Origin: CAVQBC01 sp963710665
Lineage (GTDB): Bacteria > Actinomycetota > Thermoleophilia > Solirubrobacterales > Solirubrobacteraceae
DNA length: 64,000 nucleotides
Assembly: GCA_963710665.1 (NCBI GenBank)
Contig: CAVQBC010000006.1
Location: forward strand, 1 to 64,000
Direction: 5' to 3'
This document shows positions 8,497 through 16,519 of this stretch, in pieces. Position 1 is the stretch's first letter, and each line of letters begins with the position of its first letter. Under the pieces are notes generated by a model, which saw nothing but the letters and a program-made list of their open reading frames with translations, was not told the origin of the DNA and made no database searches. The translations under genes and the position numbers were made by a program.

Positions 8497-9104
8497 CGCG
8501 TCGGTCGGAACCGCTGGGCGCCGAGGCGGTCTGGCGGGACTTCCACGCGCGGCTGCTGGGCTTCATCGCTCGGCGGGTTCGGGACCGCGATAGCGCCGAG
8601 GACATTCTGCAGGACGTCATGCTGCGGATCCACCGCCACGCCGCCGAGCTCGAGCGTTCGGCGGCGGTCGGCGCGTGGGTGCACCAGATCACCAGAAACG
8701 CGATCGCCGACCACTACCGCAGGGCATCGGGTCGTCGCGAGCGGCCGTCGGGAATCGACCTCGACCGCCAGCAGCAGCCGGTGCTCGAGGACGCTCCGGA
8801 GGAGCTTCGCAGCGAGCTCGCCGCCTGCCTGGGCCCGCTGCTGGAGCGGCTGCCCCCGCTCCAAAGGGATGCCCTCGCGCTCACCGAAATGGAGGGGCTC
8901 ACGCAGGCTCGCGCGGCCGCCCAGCTCGGCCTGTCGACGTCGGGGATGAAGTCCCGCGTGCAGCGCGGCCGCGCCCAGCTCAAGGAGCTGCTCACCGCCT
9001 GCTGTGAGATCGAGCTCGACCGCCGTGGCGGGATCAGGAGCTACCGGCCCGTCCGCGGCACGTGCGACTGCCGCACCGAGCCGCCGGTCCGGCCGGAACG
9101 CTGA
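8487..9104 (+). CDS. ECF sigma factor, SigZ-like, with C-terminal Cys motif
   Basis: This sigma-70-family protein has about 205 residues. Region 2 is EAVWRDFHARLLGFIARRVRD with DSAEDILQDVMLRI (~35-49). Region 4 is LPPLQRDALALTEMEGLTQA with the helix-turn-helix AAQLGLSTSGMKSRVQRGR (~144-162). A C-terminal extension carries ACCEIELDRRGG and GTCDC, the hallmark of SigZ-type factors. The start is GTG 8487, six bases after GGGGAGGG; GTG 8493 in a GTGA overlap with the DUF2703 stop is the alternative. No anti-sigma gene is adjacent. The four cysteines (172, 173, 193, 195) could sense metal directly, as reported for CorE-type sigma factors; that is inference. Confidence 0.85.
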   Translation: MSVTRRSEPLGAEAVWRDFHARLLGFIARRVRDRDSAEDILQDVMLRIHRHAAELERSAAVGAWVHQITRNAIADHYRRASGRRERPSGIDLDRQQQPVLEDAPEELRSELAACLGPLLERLPPLQRDALALTEMEGLTQARAAAQLGLSTSGMKSRVQRGRAQLKELLTACCEIELDRRGGIRSYRPVRGTCDCRTEPPVRPER

Positions 9105-9272
9105 CCCGTCGCCAACGGCCCGAGGCGGGCCGGATCGACGCTTGTCGAGCCGGGCATGCGTCCTTTCCCGGCGAGCACCGTCTCTCTTGTGACCAGCCGC
9201 GCGAGCCTCCGGCCGTGCACCCACACCGCCCGACCCGCGCGGCCGGTCCTAGACGCAACTCAGGAGCGCAGC

Positions 9273-10169
9273 ATGACCAGGCAGTACGAAGTTGAGGAAG
9301 GCGGACGACGCACCGTCGGTGAGGACGCACGTGAGCGACTGCTGGCGGGCCTGCCCGTCACCGAGCGACGGTTGCAACTGGCCGGGGTGTCCACCGCCGT
9401 GCTGGAAGGCGGAGACGGCCCACCGATCGTGTTGCTGCAGGGGGAGTTCGCGGCCGTGTGGATGCGAGTGATCCCGGAGCTTGTGACGACCCACCGCGTG
9501 ATCGCACCCGACCTACCCGGTCTCGGGGCTTCGGAGCTGTCCGACGGTTCTCCCGACGCCCAGACCGTCCTGACGTGGCTTGACGAACTCATCGAGCAGA
9601 CCTGTCCGATCCCGCCCGTGCTGGTGGGGAAGGGGCCTGCCGGCGCCCTTGCCGCTCGTTTCGCGATCGAGCGCAGCGACCGTCTCGATCGACTCGTGCT
9701 GGTGGACACGCACGGGCTGGATCGGTTCCGACCGCCGCCAGGGATGGCGCTCTCGTTCATGGGCGTACTGTTGCGACCGACCGAGCGCGGGCTCCAACGC
9801 GGCTTCCGGCACTACTGCTTCGTCGACTTGGACAGGGTGCGCGCAGAGATGGGTGAGCGCTACGAATGGATGGCGGCGTACGCCCTGGACCGTTTTCGCA
9901 CACCGAGCGTCAAGGCAGCGATGCGCAGCCTCATGAGGCAGCTCGCGTCGGCGATCCCGTCGCGGGAACTGGCCCGGATCGCCGTTCCGACGACCCTGAT
10001 CTGGGGCCGACACGATCTCGCGGTGCGGCTGCACATCGCCGAGGCCGCCAGCGCCCGCTACGGCTGGCCGCTGCACGTGATCGAGAACGCCCGCGACGAC
10101 CCCGCCATCGAGCAACCGCAAGCGTTCTTGCGTGCGCTGCACGCGGCGCTCGGCACGGAGGCACCATGA
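9273..10169 (+). CDS. alpha/beta-hydrolase-fold protein lacking catalytic Ser and His
   Basis: The 298-residue protein has an ATG preceded by CAGGAG. It has the hydrolase fold (THRVIAPDLPGLGAS; LIWGRHDLAVRL), but the nucleophile elbow reads VGKGPAGALAARFA: the Ser position is Gly121 and the following Gly is Ala. The terminal catalytic His region reads ENARDDPAIEQP, with Asp where His is expected. The oxyanion HG is QG (LLQGEF). It is therefore probably non-hydrolytic, or works by another mechanism. It overlaps the FAD oxidase that follows by ATGA, so the two are likely coupled and may act together, for example in ligand binding or cofactor-free chemistry (inference). Confidence 0.8.
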   Translation: MTRQYEVEEGGRRTVGEDARERLLAGLPVTERRLQLAGVSTAVLEGGDGPPIVLLQGEFAAVWMRVIPELVTTHRVIAPDLPGLGASELSDGSPDAQTVLTWLDELIEQTCPIPPVLVGKGPAGALAARFAIERSDRLDRLVLVDTHGLDRFRPPPGMALSFMGVLLRPTERGLQRGFRHYCFVDLDRVRAEMGERYEWMAAYALDRFRTPSVKAAMRSLMRQLASAIPSRELARIAVPTTLIWGRHDLAVRLHIAEAASARYGWPLHVIENARDDPAIEQPQAFLRALHAALGTEAP

Positions 10170-11593
10170 ACATTGCTACCACGAATCAGGCGACGAGCAC
10201 GCTGACCAACGAGGCCGTCGAGGCGTTCCGTCAGCGTGTGCGCGGCCCGCTCCTCGCCGCCGGCGACACGGGTTTCGAGGAGGCGACGCTGCTCTGGAAC
10301 GCCATGATCGACAAGACGCCGGCGCTCGTCGTCCAGCCGAGTGGCACGGCCGACGTCGTCGCCGCGGTCGACTTCGCGCGCGACAACGAGCTCCTGCTCT
10401 CGGTGCGCGGCGGCGGCCACAACATCGCCGGCACCGCGCTGGCCGACGGCGGGCTGACCATCGACGTGTCCCGGCTGCGCGGGATCTTGGTGGATCCCGA
10501 GGCGCGGACCGTCACGGTCCAGGCCGGGTGTCTGCTCGGCGACGTCGACCGCGAGACCCAGCTGCACGGCCTGGCCACGCCGTTGGGCTTTATCTCCGAG
10601 GTCGGCGTGGCCGGACTGACGCTCGGCGGCGGCCTCGGCTACCTGACCCGCCGATTCGGATGGACGGTCGACAACCTGCTCGAGGTCGAGATCGTCACGG
10701 CCGACGGTCGCGTGCGCCGCGCCAGCCGCGACCGGAACGCCGACCTGTTCTGGGCGATCCGCGGCGCCGGCGCCAACCTCGGCGTCGTCACGTCGTTCAC
10801 GTTCCGCCTACACGAGGTCGGCCCGACCGTCTACGGCGGGCTGATCGCTTGGCCGTTCGAGCGCGCCGACGAGATCCTACGGGCATACCGGACGACCACC
10901 ACAGAAGCGCCCCGCGAGCTGGCCGTCTGGCTCCTTCTGCTCCATGCTCCGCCGGCGCCGTTCGTGCCGCCGCAGTGGCACGGCAGGAAGATCTGCGCGA
11001 TGGCCGTCTGCTACAGCGGCGACCTCGGCGGCGTCGACGAGGCCATCGCGCCGCTGCGGGCGCTCGGCGATCCCGTCGTGGACCTGCTCCGCGAACAGCC
11101 CTACACCGAGGTGCAGTCCTACCTCGACGAAACCGAACCGAAGGGCATCCCGCACTACTGGAAGACCGAGTACCTCGCCGAGCTCAGCGACGACCTGCTC
11201 TCGACCATGCGCGACGTGGCCGCCGAAAACCATCACCCCGAGGGCGAGATCGGCGTGCTGCACGTCGGCGGAGCCCTCAACGAGCACGACGAGCATGACG
11301 GAACCGTCGGCAACCGAGACGGGCGCTACGCCCTCGGCGTGAAGGCCATGTGGGACCCGCATGAGCCCGACGGGCACCGGTTCCCCGAATGGGTCCGCGG
11401 CGGGTGGGAGCGGCTACGACCGTTCTCAACCGGCCGCACCTACATCAACTTCCAGACCGCCGACGAGGACGACGAGCGCATCCGCGCGACCTACGGCGCC
11501 AACTTCGACCGCCTCGCCGAGATCAAGCAGACCTACGATCCCGACAACCTGTTCCGATCCAACCGCAACATCCGGCCTCGGACCGACGGATGA
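10166..11593 (+). CDS. FAD-linked oxidoreductase (BBE-type)
   Basis: This 475-residue protein has an ATG overlapping the upstream stop and a GGAGG ribosome site. The PP-loop VRGGGHNIAGT carries His85, the usual site of 8-alpha-histidyl FAD. GLTLGGGLGYLTRRFGWTVD is the second FAD-binding segment, and the C-terminal YDPDNLFRSNRNI is the berberine-bridge motif. The Cys that makes the flavin bicovalent in BBE enzymes is absent (the region reads LGFISEVGVAGL), so monocovalent FAD is expected. The family oxidises sugars, alcohols or polyphenol-like substrates with O2. Its length and motifs look complete. Confidence 0.88.
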   Translation: MNIATTNQATSTLTNEAVEAFRQRVRGPLLAAGDTGFEEATLLWNAMIDKTPALVVQPSGTADVVAAVDFARDNELLLSVRGGGHNIAGTALADGGLTIDVSRLRGILVDPEARTVTVQAGCLLGDVDRETQLHGLATPLGFISEVGVAGLTLGGGLGYLTRRFGWTVDNLLEVEIVTADGRVRRASRDRNADLFWAIRGAGANLGVVTSFTFRLHEVGPTVYGGLIAWPFERADEILRAYRTTTTEAPRELAVWLLLLHAPPAPFVPPQWHGRKICAMAVCYSGDLGGVDEAIAPLRALGDPVVDLLREQPYTEVQSYLDETEPKGIPHYWKTEYLAELSDDLLSTMRDVAAENHHPEGEIGVLHVGGALNEHDEHDGTVGNRDGRYALGVKAMWDPHEPDGHRFPEWVRGGWERLRPFSTGRTYINFQTADEDDERIRATYGANFDRLAEIKQTYDPDNLFRSNRNIRPRTDG

Positions 11594-11763
11594 GCGCGAT
11601 CAAAGACGCGTCTGCTCGCCGCCGGCGTAGTCGCGCTGACGCTCGGCGGAGCGGACGCGGGCAGCGGCGCGCGAGCCGCCAACACGATCGACGAGCAGGC
11701 GAGCTACAAGAAGCGGGGCAGGCTGGTGCGGGGGACCGGACCGATCGCGTGCACGCGCGGTGA
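11590..11763 (+). pseudogene. secreted protein, frameshifted and truncated
   Basis: An ATG in the stop of the FAD oxidase starts MSAIK. After one extra base the second frame reads TRLLAAGVVALTLGGADAG, together a good Sec signal peptide, followed by NTIDEQASYKKRGRLV and GTGPIACTRGER. That mature segment looks like the beginning of a small exported protein but ends abruptly where the next gene begins. I read it as a relic broken by a one-base insertion and a 3' deletion. The family is unknown. Confidence 0.45.
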
Positions 11764-11774
11764 GCGTCAGCGCT

Positions 11775-12038
11775 ATGGCCGACACGGTCGACAGCCTGAT
11801 CCTCGACCTGCTCGAGTGGATGGGCCCCAAGCCCCGCCCGTATGCCGAGGTGCTGGAGGCGTGGCGGACGTCGTGTCCGCGCTTGCCGGTGTGGGAGGAC
11901 GCCAACGACCGAGGCTTCGTCGCACGTCATCGTGCGGCCGGACGCGGAGCGCTCGTATCGGTGTCCGCGGCCGGGGCCGAGCACCTGCGCAGCCACCGCG
12001 AATCGTCACCGCGCCGGACTGTCGGCCGGCCACGATGA
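11775..12038 (+). CDS. conserved hypothetical protein (87 aa)
   Basis: The protein opens MADTVDSLILDLLEWMGPK, continues PRPYAEVLEAWRTSCPRLPV with WEDANDRGFVARH, and closes SVSAAGAEHLRSHR. The sequence is protein-like, with an amphipathic N-terminal helix and a Trp/Pro-rich centre. I recall close relatives annotated only as hypothetical in proteobacteria and actinobacteria. It may fold as a small winged-helix-like domain, but this cannot be shown. A GTG at 11760 in frame is an alternative start. It sits between the secreted-protein relic and a short transposon-like element, and no function is proposed. Confidence 0.6.
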   Translation: MADTVDSLILDLLEWMGPKPRPYAEVLEAWRTSCPRLPVWEDANDRGFVARHRAAGRGALVSVSAAGAEHLRSHRESSPRRTVGRPR

Positions 12039-12058
12039 GGACACATCTGCTCCCGCTC

Positions 12059-12229
12059 GAGGCTGTCGCATAAGTCGGCGGCGTTGGAGAGAACTCCAAT
12101 GCGATCCCAGACGCGACGCTGACCCCATCGGCGTGGCGCCAAGTCGACATCGGGCCGCCGACGACAACGCGTCGCGGTTGGAGGATTCGACAACGACGGG
12201 CCGCGGTCTCGGACTTGTGCGACAGCCTC
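12059..12229. mobile_element. MITE-like element (171 bp) with IS1182-type ends
   Basis: The left end GAGGCTGTCGCATAAGT (12059-12075) is mirrored at the right end (12213-12229), whose complement is GAGGCTGTCGCACAAGT: 16 of 17 bases match. The element is flanked by the 4-bp direct repeat GCTC at 12055-12058 and 12230-12233, a clear target-site duplication. It encodes no transposase. The ends share GAGGCTG(C/T)CGCA with the left end of the IS1182-family relic at 18836, so it was probably mobilised in trans by an IS1182-family enzyme. Confidence 0.8.
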
Positions 12230-12553
12230 GCTCCAGAGGGAGAGCGTGTAAACCAGCTCCGTCACTCTCGAGATGGGCGAGCACCAAGTGCGCTGAACCG
12301 GCCTCCTGTGACGCCCGCTCCGCGAGGGCGAAGCAGGTGTCGGCGCGAATTCGATCCGCGCACTCGGAGGTCGTCCGGAGCGGACGCGGAGGGAGCGATC
12401 GTGGAGACGCTCGCTCGGTCGCGCAGGAGCGGCAGTGCGACGTGCTGGGCGGCCGAGCGGGCGTTGTCGGTATGCGGTCCTTCGTGCCAGATGCCGAGCT
12501 GCCTCGACGGATGGGCGGGGGTAGGATCGAGGGTTCTGAGGAGGTGACGGGCG
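12230..12553. other. intergenic, no gene seen
   Basis: About 320 bp lie between the MITE-like element and the methyltransferase gene. No credible coding frame is present. The right end supplies the ribosome site GAGGAGG (12538-12544) for the methyltransferase. A GTGTAAACCAGC string near 12249 resembles transposon-end sequence but has no partner. Confidence 0.4.
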
Positions 12554-13369
12554 ATGGCGACCGGAGATCTGCCGAGCGGTAGCGCCGGGCGGTGGGGACC
12601 GTTGTTCGGGGCGCGCGCCGGCGATTGGGCCGAGACGTGGGAAGGGCCCGGTGGCTGGGGCGGGCTGGTCTACGAGCACGTGTTGGGCCGGACGGCCATC
12701 GGCCCCGCGAGCTCGGTGCTCGACTGCGGGTGTGGGGCCGGCCGCTTCCTTCAGCTCGCCGCCGCTCGCGGGGCGCAGGTTGCCGGCATCGATGCCGCGG
12801 GGCCGATGGTCGAGATCGCCGCCGAGCGCACGCCGGAGGCCGACCTGCGGGTCGGCGATTTGGAGGACCTGCCCTGGGGAGACGGCTCGTTCGATGTGGT
12901 GACAGGTTTCAGCTCGTTTCAGTTCGCCGAGGACAAGGCTCGGGCGCTGGGCGAGGCACGACGTGTCGCACGGCGACAGGTCGTGGTCGTGATCCCCACT
13001 CGTGTTCCGGAAGCGGGGATCACCCAGGTCTTCCAGCCGCTCTTCCCGCTGTTCCCCGCCGAGGCGCTCGAGATGATGAAACAGAGCGGCATGTTCGCTT
13101 TATCCGCCCCTGGCCGACTCGAAGACGTGCTTGCTGCGGCCGACCTCAAGCCGCGCGAAGACGACGACGTCCAGTCCCTCACCACCTTCAAGGACGCCGC
13201 TACCGCGATGCGCGCGTTCGCGGGAGCGGGACCGACCGCACTGGCCATCCGACACTCGGGCCAGGAAGCCGTTGCCGAGGCGCTCCGCCACGCGCTGGTC
13301 GACGTCACCGACGACGACGGGGCCGTCCGGCTTCGCGGCTGGTACCGCGTTGCAATCGCCGACGTCTGA
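12554..13369 (+). CDS. class I SAM-dependent methyltransferase
   Basis: This 271-residue protein is preceded by a strong GAGGAGG site. Motif I is SVLDCGCGAGRFLQLAA (~54-70), followed by the acidic strand end VAGIDAAGPMVEIA, then motif II/III-like DLRVGDLEDLPWGDGSFDVV and FSSFQFAED. This is the Methyltransf_11/25 pattern of SAM-binding enzymes that methylate small molecules. The C-terminal half, with VFQPLFPLFPAEALEMMKQS, probably forms the substrate cap. It stands alone and the substrate is unknown. Length and motifs are complete. Confidence 0.88.
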   Translation: MATGDLPSGSAGRWGPLFGARAGDWAETWEGPGGWGGLVYEHVLGRTAIGPASSVLDCGCGAGRFLQLAAARGAQVAGIDAAGPMVEIAAERTPEADLRVGDLEDLPWGDGSFDVVTGFSSFQFAEDKARALGEARRVARRQVVVVIPTRVPEAGITQVFQPLFPLFPAEALEMMKQSGMFALSAPGRLEDVLAAADLKPREDDDVQSLTTFKDAATAMRAFAGAGPTALAIRHSGQEAVAEALRHALVDVTDDDGAVRLRGWYRVAIADV

Positions 13370-13466
13370 TCCGGGGAGGTGAGCTCATAGTGCTCACCTG
13401 GTCCTCGCGCTCGTCCTATCGCGCGTGGCAGCGAGCGTCTCGCTCGTCGAGCCCGAGACGCCCGCT

Positions 13467-13579
13467 AGGGACGACCAGCGGAAGTCCCACTCGGCCGGAG
13501 CCGTTGCATCCGGTGCATAGGCACGACGTGCGCGCGCGATCGGAGGAAGCTCGCGCGGCGTCGCTGTCGCGATGAGGCA
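13467..13579. repeat. dispersed repeat, copy 1
   Basis: This segment matches 20946-21069 in the same orientation, roughly three-quarters identical by eye over the first ~57 bases. Shared blocks are GGGACGACCA, CCGGTGCATAGGCAC (with a GGTGC/GCACC hairpin core) and a terminal ATGAGGCA. It lies 39 bp from the integrase stop codon, a typical place for an attachment site, and may mark one end of an integrated element. No coding function is seen. Confidence 0.55.
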
Positions 13580-13618
13580 TACGCAGCAGCTGCCCGCGAC
13601 CGTCAGCCTGGGCTGAGG

Positions 13619-14830
13619 CTAGTTGGCTCGCCTGGTCCGGCGGGCCTCCAGGTCCGCGGGGGCGGGCGCCGGGGCCGAGCCCTCCAGGTCCGCGGGTTGC
13701 TCGTTCCAGACCTCGTCCAGCTTGGTCGCCATGGCTGCCTCCTCGCTGGGGTACAGGTGCGCGTAGCGGTCCAGGGTCATGCGCGTGCTGGCGTGGCCCA
13801 GGCGCTTGCTGACGAGCATGATGCTGGCGCCGTTGGCGATCAGCAGGGACGCGCACGTGTCGCGCAGGTCGTGCCAGCGCAGGTGCTGCTTCTCCGCGGG
13901 GAGGGCGGCTGCCTTGGCGGGCTTGAACACGCGGCGCACCCAGAGCTCGTGGCGGATGGGTGTGCGCTCGCCCTTCTTGCGTGCGTTGCCTCCGCCCGGG
14001 GCGGCGAAGACGAGGTCGGTGGGGTGCAGCTGGCGGGTGTGGGCTTGGAGTTGCCGGGCCAGGAAGGCGGGCAGGCTCACCACGCGGGGCTGGCCCGTCT
14101 TGGTCGTGGGCCGGAACGTGAGGGCGCCGTTCTCGGTCGTGAGGGTGCGGCGCACGTGCAGCTGGGGCTGGCCGTTGGTGGTGGCGATGTCCTGGGCTTG
14201 GAGCGCCCAGAGCTCGCCCGCGCGTAGGCCGGTGTACGCGGCGCACAGCACTGCCAGCCCGTCTTGTGGTCGTTGGGTGTGGTCCTCGGCGGCCTGGGCC
14301 AGTGCGCGCACCTCATGGGCCGTCAGCACCGTCATGTCCGGCTTGGGCTGCGCGGGGAGGCGGAGACGTTGGGCGGGGTTGGTCTTGAGCCAGCCCAGTT
14401 CCACGCCCTCGCTGAGGATGCTGCTGAGGGTGGTGTGCACCTTCCTCTGCGTGGCCGGGCTGGGGAACGGGTGCGTGCTGAAGTAGTGCTTGATGGCCGG
14501 GCGATCCAGGCGGGCCAGGGGTGTGGTGCCGAAGGCCGGGGTCAGGTACGTGCGCAGGATGGACGCGCTGCGCTCGCGGGTGCGCGGGCTGTGGTGTACG
14601 GCGCGCGTGGCCGTCCACTGTTCGGCCAGCTGGGCGAACGTCTTGCGGCCCAGCGCGGGGTCAAGCCACTCCCCGCTGGCCATCGCGGTGCCCTGGGCTT
14701 GCAGCCACCGTTCGGCGTCGCGCTTGCGCGGGAAGGTGCGCACGACCGTCTTGCCGCGGGGGCCGGGGTGGCGGGCCTGGTACGAGCGGGTGCCGTCCTG
14801 CTGCGTGCGGGTGCGGATGTGCCCGGCCAT
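13619..14830 (-). CDS. phage-type tyrosine integrase
   Basis: This complete 403-residue site-specific recombinase has an AP2-like N-terminal arm-binding region (SYQARHPGPRGKTVVRTFPR), a SAM-like core-binding domain (~65-150), and a catalytic domain with Arg203 (AYTGLRAGELWAL), Lys244 (TTKTGQPR), His320 and Arg323 (RWHDLRDTCASLL), His346 (RLGHASTRMT) and nucleophile Tyr356 (LDRYAHL). All catalytic residues are present, so it should be active. Its ATG overlaps the upstream small membrane-protein stop (TGATG). The pair sits directly against a truncated multicopper oxidase gene, implying insertion or rearrangement there. Confidence 0.93.
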   Translation of the reverse strand: MAGHIRTRTQQDGTRSYQARHPGPRGKTVVRTFPRKRDAERWLQAQGTAMASGEWLDPALGRKTFAQLAEQWTATRAVHHSPRTRERSASILRTYLTPAFGTTPLARLDRPAIKHYFSTHPFPSPATQRKVHTTLSSILSEGVELGWLKTNPAQRLRLPAQPKPDMTVLTAHEVRALAQAAEDHTQRPQDGLAVLCAAYTGLRAGELWALQAQDIATTNGQPQLHVRRTLTTENGALTFRPTTKTGQPRVVSLPAFLARQLQAHTRQLHPTDLVFAAPGGGNARKKGERTPIRHELWVRRVFKPAKAAALPAEKQHLRWHDLRDTCASLLIANGASIMLVSKRLGHASTRMTLDRYAHLYPSEEAAMATKLDEVWNEQPADLEGSAPAPAPADLEARRTRRAN

Positions 14831-15123
14831 CACGCCACCAGCCCGAGCGCGACGGCCAGGTAAGGCGCCAGGGCCAGCAGCTGCGCGGCCAGGGCGGGCG
14901 CCAGGTACGGCGCGATCAGCGGCAGCAGGAGCACCCCGAGCTCGCCGGCGATCACGAACCACGGGAGCGCGGCCTTGGCCGCGCGCACCACGGCCTCGCG
15001 GTTGGGCATGGACACGCACGGGCCCGGGATGCTGGGCAGCTGGGGCAGCTGCGGGGTGGGCAGGCTGGGCAGGGACACGCGCGGGGTAGGCACGTGGACA
15101 TGGGGCAGGCGGGGCGTGGGCAC
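14830..15123 (-). CDS. Pro-rich two-helix membrane protein coupled to integrase
   Basis: This protein of about 97 residues comes from GTG 15123, with the ribosome site AGGAGG 13 bases upstream. Residues ~1-38 are proline repeats (VPTPRLPHVHVPTPRVSLPS, then LPTPQLPQLPSIPGP). Two adjacent hydrophobic helices follow: ALPWFVIAGELGVLLLPLI and PALAAQLLALAPYLAVAL. Its stop overlaps the integrase start by one base, so the two form a coupled unit. Small membrane proteins occur in actinomycete integrative and conjugative elements, but I cannot assign this one to a known Spd family. An ATG at 15009 would leave only the two-helix part. Confidence 0.5.
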   Translation of the reverse strand: MPTPRLPHVHVPTPRVSLPSLPTPQLPQLPSIPGPCVSMPNREAVVRAAKAALPWFVIAGELGVLLLPLIAPYLAPALAAQLLALAPYLAVALGLVA

Positions 15124-15154
15124 GGCGATCGTAGGTCCTCCTGCGGGGTGGTAG

Positions 15155-15364
15155 TGGCTGCTCGCCCGCGACGACGTCGCCGAGCCGAACCTGGTGTGGA
15201 AAGACACAGTGCTGGTGCGCACCGGCGAGACCGTCGACATCCTGCTCGACGTCACCAACGTCGGTCGGTGGATGGCGCACTGCCACATCGCCGAGCACCA
15301 CGAGAGCGGGATGATGTTCAGCTTCAACGTCGCCCCGGCCGACGACGACGCTCCGAGCACATGA
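15155..15364 (+). pseudogene. multicopper oxidase, C-terminal fragment
   Basis: The frame opens only after a stop at 15152 and reads LLARDDVAEPNLVWKDTVLV, then RTGETVDILLDVTNVGRW and MAHCHIAEHHESGMMFSFNV. The HCHIAEHHESGMM block is the last copper-binding motif of laccase-like oxidases, with type 1 and type 3 ligands. Everything upstream, including the other three copper motifs, is missing because the integrase module begins there. The stop overlaps the ATG of the next gene (ATGA), so the original gene and the flavin monooxygenase were an operon. The fragment cannot be functional. Confidence 0.85.
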
Positions 15365-16473
15365 CCGCTGGCGCGGCAGGCGACCGGCGCGAGGTGATCG
15401 TGGTCGGCGGCGGGCAGGCCGGCCTGGCGATCGGCTACCTGCTCGCCCAGCAGGGCCGGCAGTTCACGATCCTGGAAGCGGCCAACACGCCGGCGGCGGC
15501 GTGGCGCGAGCGCTGGGACTCGCTGCGGCTGTTCACCCCAGTCCGCTACGACAGCCTCCCGGGCCGGGCGTTCCCCGGGCACCCGGACAGCTACCCGGGC
15601 CGCGACGACGTCGTCGCCTACCTCACCGACTACGCGCGCGACTTCGAGCTGCCGGTCGAACTGAGCAGCCGTGTCCGCGCCGTCCGCCAAGGCGAGCGCG
15701 GCTACCTGGTCGAGCTCGACGGTCGCAGCTACGAGGCCGGCCAGGTCTTGATCGCCACCGGCCCGTTCCAGATCCCGCGTGTGCCGGCGCTCGCCGAGCG
15801 CCTGGACCCGGGCATCACGCAGTTCCACAGCAGCAAGTACCGCGGGCCACAGGACGTGCCGGCCGGCCCGGCGCTGGTCGTCGGTGGCGGCAACACCGGC
15901 TATCAGATCGCCGAGGAGCTCGCCCGCACCCACAAGGTGCACTTGTCGATCGGCGCCCGCCAGACGCCATTGCCGCAGCGGATCCTGGGCCGCGACCTGT
16001 TCCGCTACCTCGAAGCCACCGGCCTGATGGGCAAGACCATCGAGTCGCGGATCGGCCAACGCATGCAACACCGCGAGACGCTGATCGGCTCAAGCCCTCG
16101 CGCCGCCCGACGCCGGCACGGCATCGAGCTGCGCGGCCGAACGGACGACGTGTCCGGGTCCGAGGTGCGCTTTGGCGACGGCGGCCGGCTCAATCCCGGC
16201 ACGGTCATCTGGGCGACCGGCTTCGAGCTCGACCACTCGTTCGTGCAACTGCCCGTCCTCGACACGGACGGCCACGTCGTGCACCAGCGCGGCGTCACCG
16301 CATCGCCCGGGCTGTACTTCCTCGGAATGCCGTGGCAGCACACGCGCGGCTCAGCGCTGCTGGGCTGGGTCAAGGACGACGCCCAGCACATCGCCGACCA
16401 CATCGCCACCCTCGCGAGCACCGGCACGAGCCCGCCGGCGCCGGCGCTCGCCGCCGAGCCGCCGCAGCGATGA
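15361..16473 (+). CDS. flavin-dependent monooxygenase-like NAD(P)/FAD oxidoreductase
   Basis: This 370-residue protein has an FAD-binding Rossmann motif VIVVGGGQAGLAIGYLLAQQ near the N-terminus and a second, NADPH-binding motif ALVVGGGNTGYQIAEELA near residue 180. ATGF (VIWATGFELDHSF) precedes the C-terminal domain. The arrangement matches the FMO/Baeyer-Villiger-like group and the CzcO-like oxidoreductases that often accompany metal-resistance genes. The ATG overlaps the stop of the multicopper oxidase relic. No truncation is seen. An exact substrate cannot be assigned. Confidence 0.85.
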   Translation: MTAGAAGDRREVIVVGGGQAGLAIGYLLAQQGRQFTILEAANTPAAAWRERWDSLRLFTPVRYDSLPGRAFPGHPDSYPGRDDVVAYLTDYARDFELPVELSSRVRAVRQGERGYLVELDGRSYEAGQVLIATGPFQIPRVPALAERLDPGITQFHSSKYRGPQDVPAGPALVVGGGNTGYQIAEELARTHKVHLSIGARQTPLPQRILGRDLFRYLEATGLMGKTIESRIGQRMQHRETLIGSSPRAARRRHGIELRGRTDDVSGSEVRFGDGGRLNPGTVIWATGFELDHSFVQLPVLDTDGHVVHQRGVTASPGLYFLGMPWQHTRGSALLGWVKDDAQHIADHIATLASTGTSPPAPALAAEPPQR

Positions 16474-16519
16474 GCACGCCCACGCCCAGACGGCGGCCGG
16501 GACCGGGCCGACACGCGCG

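Noticed and set aside
12245..12275. GTGTAAACCAGCTCCGTCAC-like string as an IS256-type end
   Set aside because: No inverted partner, no target duplication and no adjacent transposase; one short match from memory is not enough.
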